Shown: positions 29,324-40,239, counted from the first letter of the stretch. The stretch is DNA of 64,000 bases from Symsagittifera roscoffensis (GCF_963678635.1 NC_087062.1:75508349-75572348); one strand, 5' to 3'. Translations and numbers: made by a program. Notes: generated from the sequence alone by a model not told the origin.

Positions 29324-29535
29324 TCCCAATAATTAAAAATCTCAAGAAATAGCTATTGTATTTCCATGCGACATGTATATTTAAACTTAAAAAACTATTA
29401 GAAACAGCTGTTTTTTTTTTTTGAAAAAACAGATTTTAAAAAACAATTTTATTTTAACAAGCTAATAATAAAATGCGACGCAAATATGCATTTTCCACCA
29501 ATTTGAAAATCTATTCTTTTTTGCCAGTACAAAGT

Positions 29536-29616
29536 GAACGCAGCATGATTCCAACCTGCACGTTAAGAGCACAACTGATTTCGCGTCACACTCCTTAACC
29601 AGTTGGCCATTGCTGC
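29536..29616 (-). pseudogene. tRNA-Ser(CGA)-like copy, class S
   Basis: As 27808, with ATTGCTGC at the 5' end. Confidence 0.8.
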
Positions 29617-29829
29617 TGCCAAACACTTATCGTCACAACGAAAATCGCCATTGTATTTCAATCTAAAATGTATATCTTGGATCTAAAAACAACGATTAAA
29701 TACAACTGTTCCTCTTTTTCCAAAAAAAGGTACTGAAAAATCGCAAACTTTATAAAGCAAACGAAAAAACCTGACGCAAATACGCATTTTTCAGGAATCT
29801 AAAAATCTGCCATTTTGCCAGTGTCAATC

Positions 29830-29910
29830 TCAGCCAGCAGGATTAAACCCTATGCGAAAATATCACCCTGCATTTTGAGTCAGACGCCTTAACCACTTGG
29901 CCATGGCTGC
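29830..29910 (-). pseudogene. tRNA-like copy, class O, CAA anticodon
   Basis: Class O in HOR III copy 1. Confidence 0.75.
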
Positions 29911-30126
29911 CGCCAAAAATTCAACATCTCAACAAAATCGCTATTGTATTTCAGTGTAAAGTGTAAATCTTGAATCTAAAAAAACTGATTTAAAACAGGT
30001 GTTCTCGTTTTCGAAAAAAAATAGGTACCAAAATTCGCGAACTTTCACAAAGCAAAAAAAAAAAAACTGACGCGAAAATGAACTTTTCACCATCCTAAAA
30101 ATCTGCCAATTCAGCCAGTGACAATC

Positions 30127-30207
30127 GCAGCCAGCAAGATTTGAACATGTGCGTGAAGATCACATCTGATTTCGAGTCAAAAGCCTCAACCAATCGGCCA
30201 TGGCTGC
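30127..30207 (-). pseudogene. I'/P hybrid tRNA-like copy, CGA
   Basis: The 3' part up to the variable arm is class I' (AAGATTTGAACATGTG). The anticodon arm to 5' end is class P (CCAATCGGCCATGG). The switch is again at the anticodon arm. Stem position 27 region altered (GAGTCAAAAGCC). Confidence 0.7.
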
Positions 30208-30404
30208 GGGCAACGATAAAAATCTGAAGAAAATAGTTATTGTAGTTTCCATGCGAAATTTATATTTAAAAATTGATTAAAAACACATGTTTTCTTTTGA
30301 AAAAAACAGACATCGAAAAACAATTTTAATCAGCAAAAAAAAATGCGACGCAAATATGCATTTTCCACCAAGTTAAAAATCTACTCTTTTTGCGAGTACT
30401 AAGT

Positions 30405-30485
30405 GCAGCCAGCAGGATTAAAACCTGCTCCGACAAGCTCACAACTGATTTCCTTCACACTCCATAACCACTTGGCCACAGCTGC
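30405..30485 (-). pseudogene. tRNA-like copy, class Q, anticodon lost
   Basis: As 25505. The spacer just 5' of it has lost 29 bp compared with 35771. Confidence 0.75.
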
Positions 30486-30668
30486 TACCAAGAATTCAAG
30501 GTCTCAACAAAAATAGCCATTGAATCTTAAAAAATAATTAAAAACTGCTGATTTTTTCAAAAAAACAGGTAACAAAAGTTACAAGATTTTATAATGCAAA
30601 CGAAAAAATCTGACGCAAACACGCATTTTTCAGCAATCTTGAAATCTGCTGTTTTGCCAGTGTCAATT

Positions 30669-30749
30669 TCAGCCAGCAGGATTCGAACCTTCGCAACAAT
30701 TTCGCATCTGACTTTGAGTCAGACGCCTTAACCACTTGGCCATGGCTGC
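30669..30749 (-). pseudogene. tRNA-like copy, class N, CAA anticodon
   Basis: Class N body carrying the 5' flank of class O (CCGC), with A73. Confidence 0.7.
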
Positions 30750-30965
30750 CGCAAAAAAAATCAACATCTCAACAAAATCGCTATTGTATTTCAGTGTAAA
30801 GTGTGAATCTTGAGTCTAAAAAAAACTGATTTAAAACAGGTGTTCTCCTTTTTGAAAAAAAATAGGTACCAAAATTCGCGAACTTTCACAACGCAAAAAA
30901 AATCTCTGACGTGAAAATGAACTTTTCACCATACTAAAATTCTGCCAATTCAGCCAGAGACAATC

Positions 30966-31046
30966 GCAGCCAGCAAGATTTGAACATGTGCGTGAAGATC
31001 ACATTTGTTTTTAAGTCAGACGCCTTAACCACTCAGGCATGCCTGG
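30966..31046 (-). pseudogene. tRNA-like copy, class I', TAA anticodon
   Basis: Class I' in HOR III copy 1. Confidence 0.8.
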
Positions 31047-31247
31047 TAACAACGATTGATAGTGTCAAAAAAAATCGTATTTGTGTTTCTGTGTAAAGTG
31101 TATATCTTAATTTCAAAAATTGATAAAGAACATCTGTTCTTTTTTCTTCAAAAAACATATAATGTGCAACATTTTGAAAAGCAAAAAATCTGACCCAAAT
31201 ATGCAGTTTCAGCAATCTAAAGATCTGCTTTTTTGCCAGTACAGATA

Positions 31248-31328
31248 GCAAACAGAAGGATTCGGACCTGCAAGCAAAGACCACATCTGATTTACAGTCA
31301 GACGCCCTAACTATTCGGCCAAGACTGC
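31248..31328 (-). pseudogene. tRNA-like copy, class J, GTA anticodon
   Basis: Exemplar of J(GTA). The anticodon stem TCTGA/TCAGA is perfect around CTGTAAA, giving GTA (Tyr). D stem GCC/GGC pairs. Acceptor lacks pairs 5 and 7. The scaffold has a long variable arm, unlike a eukaryotic tRNA-Tyr. Confidence 0.7.
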
Positions 31329-31646
31329 TGCGAAAGGTTGAAAAACTCAACAAAAACCGATTATCATTCAGGGAAAAAGAGTAAGTAATTTTTAAAATAT
31401 TGGGTTCCACTTGACATTTCTTTTCAAAAAACGGATACCAAAAACCGCAATAACCGAGAATCGAGATTGTAACTCAGTGTGGACTGTATATCTTTAGTTT
31501 GAAAAACTGATTAAAAACAGCTGTCCTGTTTTTTTTAAAAAACAGATGCAAAAAACCACAAAAATCAATAATATAATAGAAAACATCTGACGCGAAAACG
31601 AATCTTTCATCAACCTAAAATTCTACAAATTAAACCAGTGACAATC
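31329..31646 (-). other. Composite spacer, one tRNA lost
   Basis: Superfamily-2 spacer (CACTTGACATTTC, ACCGCAATAACC) fused to a superfamily-1 spacer at AGATTGTAACTCAGTG. Nothing else visible. Confidence 0.65.
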
Positions 31647-31727
31647 GCAGCCAGCAGAATTCGAACCTGCGCGTGAATATCACAGCTAACTTCGAGTCAG
31701 ACGCCTTAACTATTCGGCCATGACTGC
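31647..31727 (-). pseudogene. tRNA-Ser(CGA)-like copy, class T
   Basis: Exemplar of class T. Acceptor GCAGTCA/TGGCTGC and variable stem GTGA/TCAC pair. T stem ends with G53-U61, pair 27-43 is lost, and the A box has GAATAG. A mild decay pattern. Confidence 0.6.
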
Positions 31728-32042
31728 TGCGAAAGATTGAAAAACTCAACAAAATCGCATCAAAATTCAGGGAAAAAAAATGAAAACTTTAAAAATTGGG
31801 TTCCACTTGATATATTTTTTTGAAGAATACATACCAAAAACCGCAATAACCCAGAATAGAGATTGTAACTCAGTGTGGACTGTATATCTTTAATTTGACA
31901 AATTGATTAAAAACAGCTGTCCTATTTTTTTCAAAAAACAGATTCGAAAAATCACAAAAATCTATAAAACAATAGAAAACATCTGACGCGTATACGAATC
32001 TTTAATCAAACTAAAAATCTACCATTTGAGCCGGTGACAATC
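31728..32042 (-). other. Composite spacer, one tRNA lost
   Basis: Second fused spacer of the same kind (CACTTGATATAT joined through ATTGTAACTCAGTG). Confidence 0.65.
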
Positions 32043-32123
32043 GCAGCCAGCAGGATTAAAACCTGCGTATGAAAAACCCATCTGATTCCGAGTCAGATGC
32101 CTTAGCCACTCGGCCATGGGTGC
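32043..32123 (-). pseudogene. tRNA-like copy, class U, CGG anticodon
   Basis: Exemplar of class U. Perfect anticodon stem around CTCGGAA, giving CGG (Pro). Acceptor has one mismatch (pair 4). T loop TTTTAAT destroys the B box. G73. Confidence 0.7.
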
Positions 32124-32332
32124 TGCAAAAATTGAAAATCTGAAGAAAATTGCTATTGTATTTCAATGTGAAGTGTATAACTTAATTTGATTAAAAACAG
32201 CAATTCTTTTTTAAAAATTTGATTCCAAAAATTGCAAAATTTTACAAATCAAAACAAAAAATCTGACGCGAATACGGATCTTTCATCAACCTAAAAATTT
32301 GCCATTTCAGCCAGTGACAACCGCAGCCAGCA

Positions 32333-32403
32333 GAATTCAAACCTGTTTGTGAAGATCACATCTGATTTCAAGTCAGACGCCTTAACCGCTCAGCCATGGC
32401 TGC
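32333..32403 (-). pseudogene. tRNA-Ser(TGA)-like copy, class K
   Basis: The gene body follows the K pattern, with TTTGTG replacing GCGTG in the variable arm. The A box reads TGGCTGAGCGG. Confidence 0.65.
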
Positions 32404-32606
32404 TGCAAACAATAAAAAAACTTAAGAAAATAGTTATTGTATCTCCATTGAACAGGTTTACTTAAATTTAAAAATTGATTATAAACAGCTGTTTTTTTTT
32501 GAAAAAGTAGACATCAAAAAACACTTTTAACAGCAAAGAAAAAAATGCGACGCAAATATGCATTTTTCACCAAGTTACAAATCTACACTTTTCGCCAGTA
32601 CAAAAA

Positions 32607-32688
32607 GCAGCCAGCAGGATTCAAACCGGCTTCGAAAAGATGACAACTGATTTCGAATCACACTCCTTAACCACTTGGCTATAGCTGC
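32607..32688 (-). pseudogene. tRNA-Ser(CGA)-like copy, class L
   Basis: Class L in HOR III copy 1. Confidence 0.75.
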
Positions 32689-32897
32689 TACTAAACACTC
32701 AAGGTCTCAACAAAAAAACTCATTGTATTTCAGTGTAAATGTATATCTTGAATATCAGAAAATGATTGAAAACAACTGTTTTTTACAAAAAAAATAGGTA
32801 CCAAAAATCGCAAGTTTTCATAATGCAAACGAAGAAATTGGACGCAAATACGCATTTTTCAGCAATCTTGAAATCTGCTTTTTTGCCAGTGTCAGTT

Positions 32898-32978
32898 TTA
32901 GCCAGCAGGACTCGAACCTACGCTGAAAAATCACATCTGACTTTGAGATAGACGCCTCAACCACTTGGCCATGGCATA
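32898..32978 (-). pseudogene. tRNA-Leu(CAA)-like copy, class M
   Basis: Class M with GAGATAGAC, which opens one anticodon-stem pair. Confidence 0.65.
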
Positions 32979-33192
32979 TACCAAAAACTCAACATCTCCA
33001 CAAAAATAGCCATTGTATTTCAAAATAAATTGTATATCTTGAATCTTAAAAATTGATTAAAAACAGCTGTTCTTTTTTTTTCAAAAAATTAGGTACCAAA
33101 AATCGCAAGGTTTTATAAAGCAAGCGAAAAATCTGACGCGAACACGCATTTTTCAACAAGCTAAAAACCAGCCAATTCAGCCATTGACAATC

Positions 33193-33273
33193 GCAGCCAG
33201 CAGGATTCGCACCAGCTCGTGAAGATCACATCTGCTTTCGAGTCAGACGCCTTAACGAATCGGCCATGGCTGC
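33193..33273 (-). pseudogene. tRNA-Ser(CGA)-like copy, class P
   Basis: Class P, 81 nt, T55 changed. D loop GATTCGTTAAGG. Confidence 0.7.
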
Positions 33274-33469
33274 GGGCAACAATAAAAATCTGAAGAAAAT
33301 AGCTATTGTGTTTCCATGCGACATTTATATTTAAAAATTGATTAAAAACACATGTTTTTTTTGAAAAAAAAACAGACATCGAAAAACAATTTTCATCAGC
33401 AAAAAAAACGCGACGCAAATATGCGTTTTCCACCAAGTTAAAAATCTACTCTTTTTGCCAGTACTACGT

Positions 33470-33550
33470 GCAGCCAGCAGGATTCAAACCTGCTCCGACA
33501 AGCTCACAACTGATTTCCGTCAAACTCCATAGCCACTTGGCCATAGTTGC
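33470..33550 (-). pseudogene. tRNA-like copy, class Q, anticodon lost
   Basis: Class Q with TTTCCGTCAAACTCC on the plus strand, so the anticodon arm is more decayed. Confidence 0.75.
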
Positions 33551-33763
33551 TACCAAGAATTCAAGGTCTCAACAAAAATAGCCATTGTATTTTAGTGAAA
33601 AGTGTACACCTTGAACCTTATATAATGACTAAAAACAGCTGTTTTTTTTTTCAAAAAAAATAGGTACCAAAAATCGCAAATTTTTATAAAGCAAACGAAA
33701 AAATCTGACGCGAATATGCATTTACATCAATCTATAATCTTGCCATTTCAGCCAGTGTGAGTC

Positions 33764-33844
33764 GCCGCCAGCATGATTTGAACATGTGCGTGAAGATCAC
33801 ATTTGTTTTTAAGTCAGACGCCTTAACCACTCAGGCATGCCTGG
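33764..33844 (-). pseudogene. tRNA-like copy, class I', TAA anticodon
   Basis: Class I' body with the 3' flank and GCCGCC end of class I: a boundary hybrid at the start of HOR III copy 2. Confidence 0.75.
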
Positions 33845-34049
33845 TAACAACGATTGATAGTGTCAAAAAAAATCGCATTGGTGTTTCAGTGTAAAGTGTA
33901 TATCTTAAATTCAAAAATGGATAAAGAACATCTGTTCTTTTTCTTCAAAAAACATACAAAAAGTGCAATATTTTGAAAAGCAAAAAAAAATCGGATTCAA
34001 ATATGCATTTACAGCAATCTAAAGATCTGCTTTTTTGCCAGAATAAATA

Positions 34050-34130
34050 GCAAACAGAAGGATTCGGACCTGCAAGCGAAGACCACAACTGATTTTAAGT
34101 CAGACGCCTTAACTATTCGGCCATGAATGC
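34050..34130 (-). pseudogene. tRNA-like copy, class J, TAA anticodon
   Basis: Copy 2 counterpart of 28681. Confidence 0.7.
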
Positions 34131-34611
34131 TGCGAAAGATTGAAAAAATCAACAAAAGCGGAATGTAATTCAGGGTAAAACGTATATGTTAACCTTAAAA
34201 GTTGGGTTCGACTTGTCGTTTTCCTTTTTCAAAAAATAGATACCACAAACCGCAATAACCAAGACTCGAGGTTGTAAGTCAGTGTGGACTGTATATTTTT
34301 AGTTTGACAAACTGATTCAAAGCAGCTGTCCTATTTTTTTTTCAAAGAACAGATGCGAAAAACCACAAACGTTTATAATACAATAGAAAACATCTGACGC
34401 GAATACGAATCTTTTATCAACCTAAAATTGTACTAGCCATTGTATTTCAATGTGAAGTGTATATCTTATATCTTAAAATTGATTAAAAACAGCAGTTCTT
34501 TTTTTTGAAAAAAAATGATTTCAAAAATTTTACAAATCAAAACAAAAAAATCTGACGCAAATACGAATCTTTCATCAACTTAAAAATCTGCCATTTCAGC
34601 CAGTGACAATC
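34131..34611 (-). other. Composite spacer without tRNA
   Basis: Same fused spacer as 27036-27516. Confidence 0.7.
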
Positions 34612-34692
34612 GCAGCCAGCAAGATTCGAACCTGCGCGTGAAGTTCTCAACTGATTTCGAGTCAGACGCCTTAACCACTCGGCCATGACTGC
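34612..34692 (-). tRNA. tRNA-Ser(CGA)-like, class R, nearly intact
   Basis: Same body as 29243. Confidence 0.5.
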
Positions 34693-34902
34693 TCCCAATA
34701 ATTAAAAATCTCAAGAAATAGCTATTGTATTTCCATGCGACATGTATATTTAAACTTAAAAAACTATTAGAAACAGCTGTTTTTTTTTTGAAAAAACAGA
34801 TTTTAAAAAACAATTTTATTTTAACAAGCTAATAATAAAATGCGACGCAAATATGCATTTTCCACCAATTTGAAAATCTATTCTTTTTTGCCAGTACAAA
34901 GT

Positions 34903-34983
34903 GAACGCAGCATGATTCCAACCTGCACGTTAAGAGCACAACTGATTTCGCGTCACACTCCTTAACCAGTTGGCCATTGCTGC
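34903..34983 (-). pseudogene. tRNA-Ser(CGA)-like copy, class S
   Basis: Copy 2 counterpart of 29536. Confidence 0.8.
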
Positions 34984-35196
34984 TGCCAAACACTTATCGT
35001 CACAACGAAAATCGCCATTGTATTTCAATCTAAAATGTATATCTTGGATCTAAAAACAACGATTAAATACAACTGTTCCTCTTTTTCCAAAAAAAGGTAC
35101 TGAAAAATCGCAAACTATATAAAGCAAACGAAAAAACCTGACGCAAATACGCATTTTTCAGGAATCTAAAAATCTGCCATTTTGCCAGTGTCAATC

Positions 35197-35277
35197 TCAG
35201 CCAGCAGGATTAAACCCTATGCGAAAATATCACCCTGCATTTTGAGTCAGACGCCTTAACCACTTGGCCATGGCTGC
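35197..35277 (-). pseudogene. tRNA-like copy, class O, CAA anticodon
   Basis: Copy 2 counterpart of 29830. Confidence 0.75.
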
Positions 35278-35492
35278 CGCCAAAAATTCAACATCTCAAC
35301 AAAATCGCTATTGTATTTCAGTGTAAAGTGTAAATCTTGAATCTAAAAAAACTGATTTAAAACAGGTGTTCTCCTTTTCGAAAAAAATAGGTACCAAAAT
35401 TCGCGAACTTTCACAAAGCAAAAAAAAAAAAACTGACGCGAAAATGAACTTTTCACCATCCTAAAAATCTGCCAATTCAGCCAGTGACAATC

Positions 35493-35573
35493 GCAGCCAG
35501 CAAGATTTGAACATGTGCGTGAAGATCACATCTGATTTCGAGTCAAAAGCCTCAACCAATCGGCCATGGCTGC
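35493..35573 (-). pseudogene. I'/P hybrid tRNA-like copy, CGA
   Basis: Copy 2 counterpart of 30127, same switch point. Confidence 0.7.
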
Positions 35574-35770
35574 GGGCAACGATAAAAATCTGAAGAAAAT
35601 AGTTATTGTAGTTTCCATGCGAAATTTATATTTAAAAATTGATTAAAAACACATGTTTTCTTTTGAAAAAAACAGACATCGAAAAACAATTTTAATCAGC
35701 AAAAAAAAATGCGACGCAAATATGCATTTTCCACCAAGTTAAAAATCTACTCTTTTTGCGAGTACTAAGT

Positions 35771-35851
35771 GCAGCCAGCAGGATTAAAACCTGCTCCGAC
35801 AAGCTCACAACTGATTTCCTTCACACTCCATAACCACTTGGCCACAGCTGC
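35771..35851 (-). pseudogene. tRNA-like copy, class Q, anticodon lost
   Basis: Copy 2 counterpart of 30405, with full-length 5' spacer. Confidence 0.75.
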
Positions 35852-36060
35852 TACCAAGAATTCAAGGTCTCAACAAAAATAGCCATTGTATTTCAGTGTA
35901 AAGTGTCTATCTTGAATCTTAAAAAATAATTAAAAACTGCTGATTTTTTCAAAAAAACAGGTAACAAAAGTTACAAGATTTTATAATGCAAACGAAAAAA
36001 TCTGACGCAAACACGCATTTTTCAGCAATCTTGAAATCTGCTGTTTTGCCAGTGTCAATT

Positions 36061-36141
36061 TCAGCCAGCAGGATTCGAACCTTCGCAACAATTTCGCATC
36101 TGACTTTGAGTCAGACGCCTTAACCACTTGGCCATGGCTGC
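36061..36141 (-). pseudogene. tRNA-like copy, class N, CAA anticodon
   Basis: Copy 2 counterpart of 30669, A73. Confidence 0.7.
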
Positions 36142-36357
36142 CGCAAAAAAAATCAACATCTCAACAAAATCGCTATTGTATTTCAGTGTAAAGTGTGAAT
36201 CTTGAGTCTAAAAAAAACTGATTTAAAACAGGTGTTCTCCTTTTTGAAAAAAAATAGGTACCAAAATTCGCGAACTTTCACAACGCAAAAAAAATCTCTG
36301 ACGTGAAAATGAACTTTTCACCATACTAAAATTCTGCCAATTCAGCCAGAGACAATC

Positions 36358-36438
36358 GCAGCCAGCAAGATTTGAACATGTGCGTGAAGATCACATTTGT
36401 TTTTAAGTCAGACGCCTTAACCACTCAGGCATGCCTGG
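36358..36438 (-). pseudogene. tRNA-like copy, class I', TAA anticodon
   Basis: Copy 2 counterpart of 30966. Confidence 0.8.
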
Positions 36439-36639
36439 TAACAACGATTGATAGTGTCAAAAAAAATCGTATTTGTGTTTCTGTGTAAAGTGTATATCTT
36501 AATTTCAAAAATTGATAAAGAACATCTGTTCTTTTTTCTTCAAAAAACATATAATGTGCAACATTTTGAAAAGCAAAAAATCTGACCCAAATATGCAGTT
36601 TCAGCAATCTAAAGATCTGCTTTTTTGCCAGTACAGATA

Positions 36640-36720
36640 GCAAACAGAAGGATTCGGACCTGCAAGCAAAGACCACATCTGATTTACAGTCAGACGCCCT
36701 AACTATTCGGCCAAGACTGC
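36640..36720 (-). pseudogene. tRNA-like copy, class J, GTA anticodon
   Basis: Copy 2 counterpart of 31248. Confidence 0.7.
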
Positions 36721-37040
36721 TGCGAAAGGTTGAAAAACTCAACAAAAACCGATTATCATTCAGGGAAAAAAGAGTAAGTAATTTTTAAAATATTGGGTTC
36801 CACTTGACATTTCTTTTCAAAAAACGGATACCAAAAACCGCAATAACCGAGAATCGAGATTGTAACTCAGTGTGGACTGTATATCTTTAGTTTGAAAAAC
36901 TGATTAAAAACAGCTGTCCTGTTTTTTTTTAAAAAACAGATGCAAAAAACCACAAAAATCAATAATATAATAGAAAACATCTGACGCGAAAACGAATCTT
37001 TCATCAACCTAAAATTCTACAAATTAAACCAGTGACAATC
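36721..37040 (-). other. Composite spacer, one tRNA lost
   Basis: Counterpart of 31329-31646. Confidence 0.65.
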
Positions 37041-37121
37041 GCAGCCAGCAGAATTCGAACCTGCGCGTGAATATCACAGCTAACTTCGAGTCAGACGCCT
37101 TAACTATTCGGCCATGACTGC
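37041..37121 (-). pseudogene. tRNA-Ser(CGA)-like copy, class T
   Basis: Copy 2 counterpart of 31647. Confidence 0.6.
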
Positions 37122-37437
37122 TGCGAAAGATTGAAAAACTCAACAAAATCGCATCAAAATTCAGGGAAAAAAAATGAAAACTTTAAAAATTGGGTTCCAC
37201 TTGATATATTTTTTTGAAGAATACATACCAAAAACCGCAATAACCCAGAATAGAGATTGTAACTCAGTGTGGACTGTATATCTTTAATTTGACAAATTGA
37301 TTAAAAACAGCTGTCCTATTTTTTTCAAAAAAACAGATTCGAAAAATCACAAAAATCTATAAAACAATAGAAAACATCTGACGCGTATACGAATCTTTAA
37401 TCAAACTAAAAATCTACCATTTGAGCCGGTGACAATC
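37122..37437 (-). other. Composite spacer, one tRNA lost
   Basis: Counterpart of 31728-32042. Confidence 0.65.
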
Positions 37438-37518
37438 GCAGCCAGCAGGATTAAAACCTGCGTATGAAAAACCCATCTGATTCCGAGTCAGATGCCTTAG
37501 CCACTCGGCCATGGGTGC
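37438..37518 (-). pseudogene. tRNA-like copy, class U, CGG anticodon
   Basis: Copy 2 counterpart of 32043. Confidence 0.7.
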
Positions 37519-37727
37519 TGCAAAAATTGAAAATCTGAAGAAAATTGCTATTGTATTTCAATGTGAAGTGTATAACTTAATTTGATTAAAAACAGCAATT
37601 CTTTTTTAAAAATTTGATTCCAAAAATTGCAAAATTTTACAAATCAAAACAAAAAATCTGACGCGAATACGGATCTTTCATCAACCTAAAAATTTGCCAT
37701 TTCAGCCAGTGACAACCGCAGCCAGCA

Positions 37728-37798
37728 GAATTCAAACCTGTTTGTGAAGATCACATCTGATTTCAAGTCAGACGCCTTAACCGCTCAGCCATGGCTGC
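37728..37798 (-). pseudogene. tRNA-Ser(TGA)-like copy, class K
   Basis: Copy 2 counterpart of 32333. Confidence 0.65.
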
Positions 37799-38001
37799 TG
37801 CAAACAATAAAAAAACTTAAGAAAATAGTTATTGTATCTCCATTGAACAGGTTTACTTAAATTTAAAAATTGATTATAAACAGCTGTTTTTTTTTGAAAA
37901 AGTAGACATCAAAAAACACTTTTAACAGCAAAGAAAAAAATGCGACGCAAATATGCATTTTTCACCAAGTTACAAATCTACACTTTTCGCCAGTACAAAA
38001 A

Positions 38002-38083
38002 GCAGCCAGCAGGATTCAAACCGGCTTCGAAAAGATGACAACTGATTTCGAATCACACTCCTTAACCACTTGGCTATAGCTGC
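38002..38083 (-). pseudogene. tRNA-Ser(CGA)-like copy, class L
   Basis: Copy 2 counterpart of 32607. Confidence 0.75.
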
Positions 38084-38292
38084 TACTAAACACTCAAGGT
38101 CTCAACAAAAAAACTCATTGTATTTCAGTGTAAATGTATATCTTGAATATCAGAAAATGATTGAAAACAACTGTTTTTTACAAAAAAAATAGGTACCAAA
38201 AATCGCAAGTTTTCATAATGCAAACGAAGAAATTGGACGCAAATACGCATTTTTCAGCAATCTTGAAATCTGCTTTTTTGCCAGTGTCAGTT

Positions 38293-38373
38293 TTAGCCAG
38301 CAGGACTCGAACCTACGCTGAAAAATCACATCTGACTTTGAGATAGACGCCTCAACCACTTGGCCATGGCATA
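38293..38373 (-). pseudogene. tRNA-Leu(CAA)-like copy, class M
   Basis: Copy 2 counterpart of 32898. Confidence 0.65.
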
Positions 38374-38587
38374 TACCAAAAACTCAACATCTCCACAAAA
38401 ATAGCCATTGTATTTCAAAATAAATTGTATATCTTGAATCTTAAAAATTGATTAAAAACAGCTGTTCTTTTTTTTTTCAAAAATTAGGTACCAAAAATCG
38501 CAAGGTTTTATAAAGCAAGCGAAAAATCTGACGCGAACACGCATTTTTCAACAAGCTAAAAACCAGCCAATTCAGCCATTGACAATC

Positions 38588-38668
38588 GCAGCCAGCAGGA
38601 TTCGCACCAGCTCGTGAAGATCACATCTGCTTTCGAGTCAGACGCCTTAACGAATCGGCCATGGCTGC
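38588..38668 (-). pseudogene. tRNA-Ser(CGA)-like copy, class P
   Basis: Copy 2 counterpart of 33193. Confidence 0.7.
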
Positions 38669-38864
38669 GGGCAACGATAAAAATCTGAAGAAAATAGCTA
38701 TTGTGTTTCCATGCGACATTTATATTTAAAAATTGATTAAAAACACATGTTTTTTTTGAAAAAAAAACAGACATCGAAAAACAATTTTCATCAGCAAAAA
38801 AAACGCGACGCAAATATGCGTTTTCCACCAAGTTAAAAATCTACTCTTTTTGCCAGTACTACGT

Positions 38865-38945
38865 GCAGCCAGCAGGATTCAAACCTGCTCCGACAAGCTC
38901 ACAACTGATTTCCGTCAAACTCCATAGCCACTTGGCCATAGTTGC
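38865..38945 (-). pseudogene. tRNA-like copy, class Q, anticodon lost
   Basis: Copy 2 counterpart of 33470. Confidence 0.75.
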
Positions 38946-39157
38946 TACCAAGAATTCAAGGTCTCAACAAAAATAGCCATTGTATTTTAGTGAAAAGTGT
39001 ACACCTTGAACCTTATATAATGACTAAAAACAGCTGTTTTTTTTTCAAAAAAAATAGGTACCAAAAATCGCAAGTTTTTATAAAGCAAACGAAAAAATCT
39101 GACGCGAATATGCATTTACATCAATCTATAATCTTGCCATTTCAGCCAGTGTGAGTC

Positions 39158-39238
39158 GCCGCCAGCATGATTTGAACATGTGCGTGAAGATCACATTTGT
39201 TTTTAAGTCAGACGCCTTAACCACTCAGGCATGCCTGG
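39158..39238 (-). pseudogene. tRNA-like copy, class I', TAA anticodon
   Basis: Same I/I' boundary hybrid as 33764, but the next unit is J(GTA), not J(TAA). Confidence 0.75.
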
Positions 39239-39439
39239 TAACAACGATTGATAGTGTCAAAAAAAATCGTATTTGTGTTTCTGTGTTAAGTGTATATCTT
39301 AATTTCAAAAATTGATAAAGAACATCTGTTCTTTTTTCTTCAAAAAACATATAATGTGCAACATTTTGAAAAGCAAAAAATCTGACCCAAATATGCAGTT
39401 TCAGCAATCTAAAGATCTGCTTTTTTGCCAGTACAGATA

Positions 39440-39520
39440 GCAAACAGAACGATTCGAACCTGCAAGCAAAGACCACATCTGATTTACAGTCAGACGCCCT
39501 AACTATTCGGCCAAGACTGC
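39440..39520 (-). pseudogene. tRNA-like copy, class J, GTA anticodon
   Basis: J(GTA) in which the T loop is TTCGAAT, canonical again, but G53-C61 is altered (AACGATTCGAAC on the plus strand). Confidence 0.7.
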
Positions 39521-39840
39521 TGCGAAAGGTTGAAAAACTCAACAAAATCCGATTATCATTCAGGGAAAAAAGAGTAAGTAATTTTTAAAATATTGGGTTC
39601 CACTTGACATTTCTTTTCAAAAAACGGATACCAAAAACCGCAATAACCGAGAATCGAGATTGTAACTCAGTGTGGACTGTATATCTTTAGTTTGAAAAAC
39701 TGATTAAAAACAGCTGTCCTGTTTTTTTTTTAAAAACAGATGCAAAAAACCACAAAAATCAATAATATAATAGAAAACATCTGACGCGAAAACGAATCTT
39801 TCATCAACCTAAAATTCTACAAATTAAACCAGTGACAATC
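39521..39840 (-). other. Composite spacer, one tRNA lost
   Basis: Counterpart of 31329-31646. Confidence 0.65.
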
Positions 39841-39921
39841 GCAGCCAGCAGAATTCGAACCTGCGCGTGAATATCACAGCTAACTTCGAGTCAGACGCCT
39901 TAACTATTCGGCCATGACTGC
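39841..39921 (-). pseudogene. tRNA-Ser(CGA)-like copy, class T
   Basis: Class T in the partial HOR III copy. Confidence 0.6.
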
Positions 39922-40239
39922 TGCGAAATATTGAAAAACTCAACAAAATCGCATCGAAATTCAGGGAAAAAAGGATAAGAAAACTTTAAAAATTGGGTTC
40001 CACTTGATATATTTTTTTGAAGAATACATACCAAAATCCGCAATAACCCAGAATTGAGATTGTAACTCAGTGTGGACTGTATATCTTTAATTTGACAAAC
40101 TGATAGAAAACAGCTGTCCTATTTTTTTTAAAAAACAGATGCCAAAAATCACAAAAATCTATAAAACAATAGAAAAAAACTGACGCGAATACGAATCTTT
40201 AATCAAACTAAAAATCTACCATTTGAGCCGGTGACAATC
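39922..40239 (-). other. Composite spacer, one tRNA lost
   Basis: Counterpart of 31728-32042. Confidence 0.65.

Larger units (their letters stand above)
28395..33763 (-). repeat. HOR III, copy 1 (17 units, about 5.4 kb)
   Basis: Unit order from low to high coordinate is I', J(TAA), R, S, O, I'/P hybrid, Q, N, I', J(GTA), T, U, K, L, M, P, Q. The same order with nearly the same sequence follows at 33764-39157. This copy lacks 29 bp of spacer near 30518 that copy 2 retains. Other differences are single bases and homopolymer lengths. Confidence 0.9.
33764..39157 (-). repeat. HOR III, copy 2 (17 units, about 5.4 kb)
   Basis: Tandem near-identical copy of 28395-33763. The offset is 5369 bp at its start and 5395 bp by the K-L-M section, the change being due mainly to the 29-bp spacer indel. 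The edges cannot be fixed more exactly because exchange happened between homologous I' units. Confidence 0.9.

Noticed and set aside
32333-32403. Possible suppressor tRNAs (anticodons CTA, TTA or TCA)
   Set aside because: All anticodon loops were read for stop-codon anticodons and none was found. The TGA here is an anticodon for serine UCA codons, not a stop suppressor.
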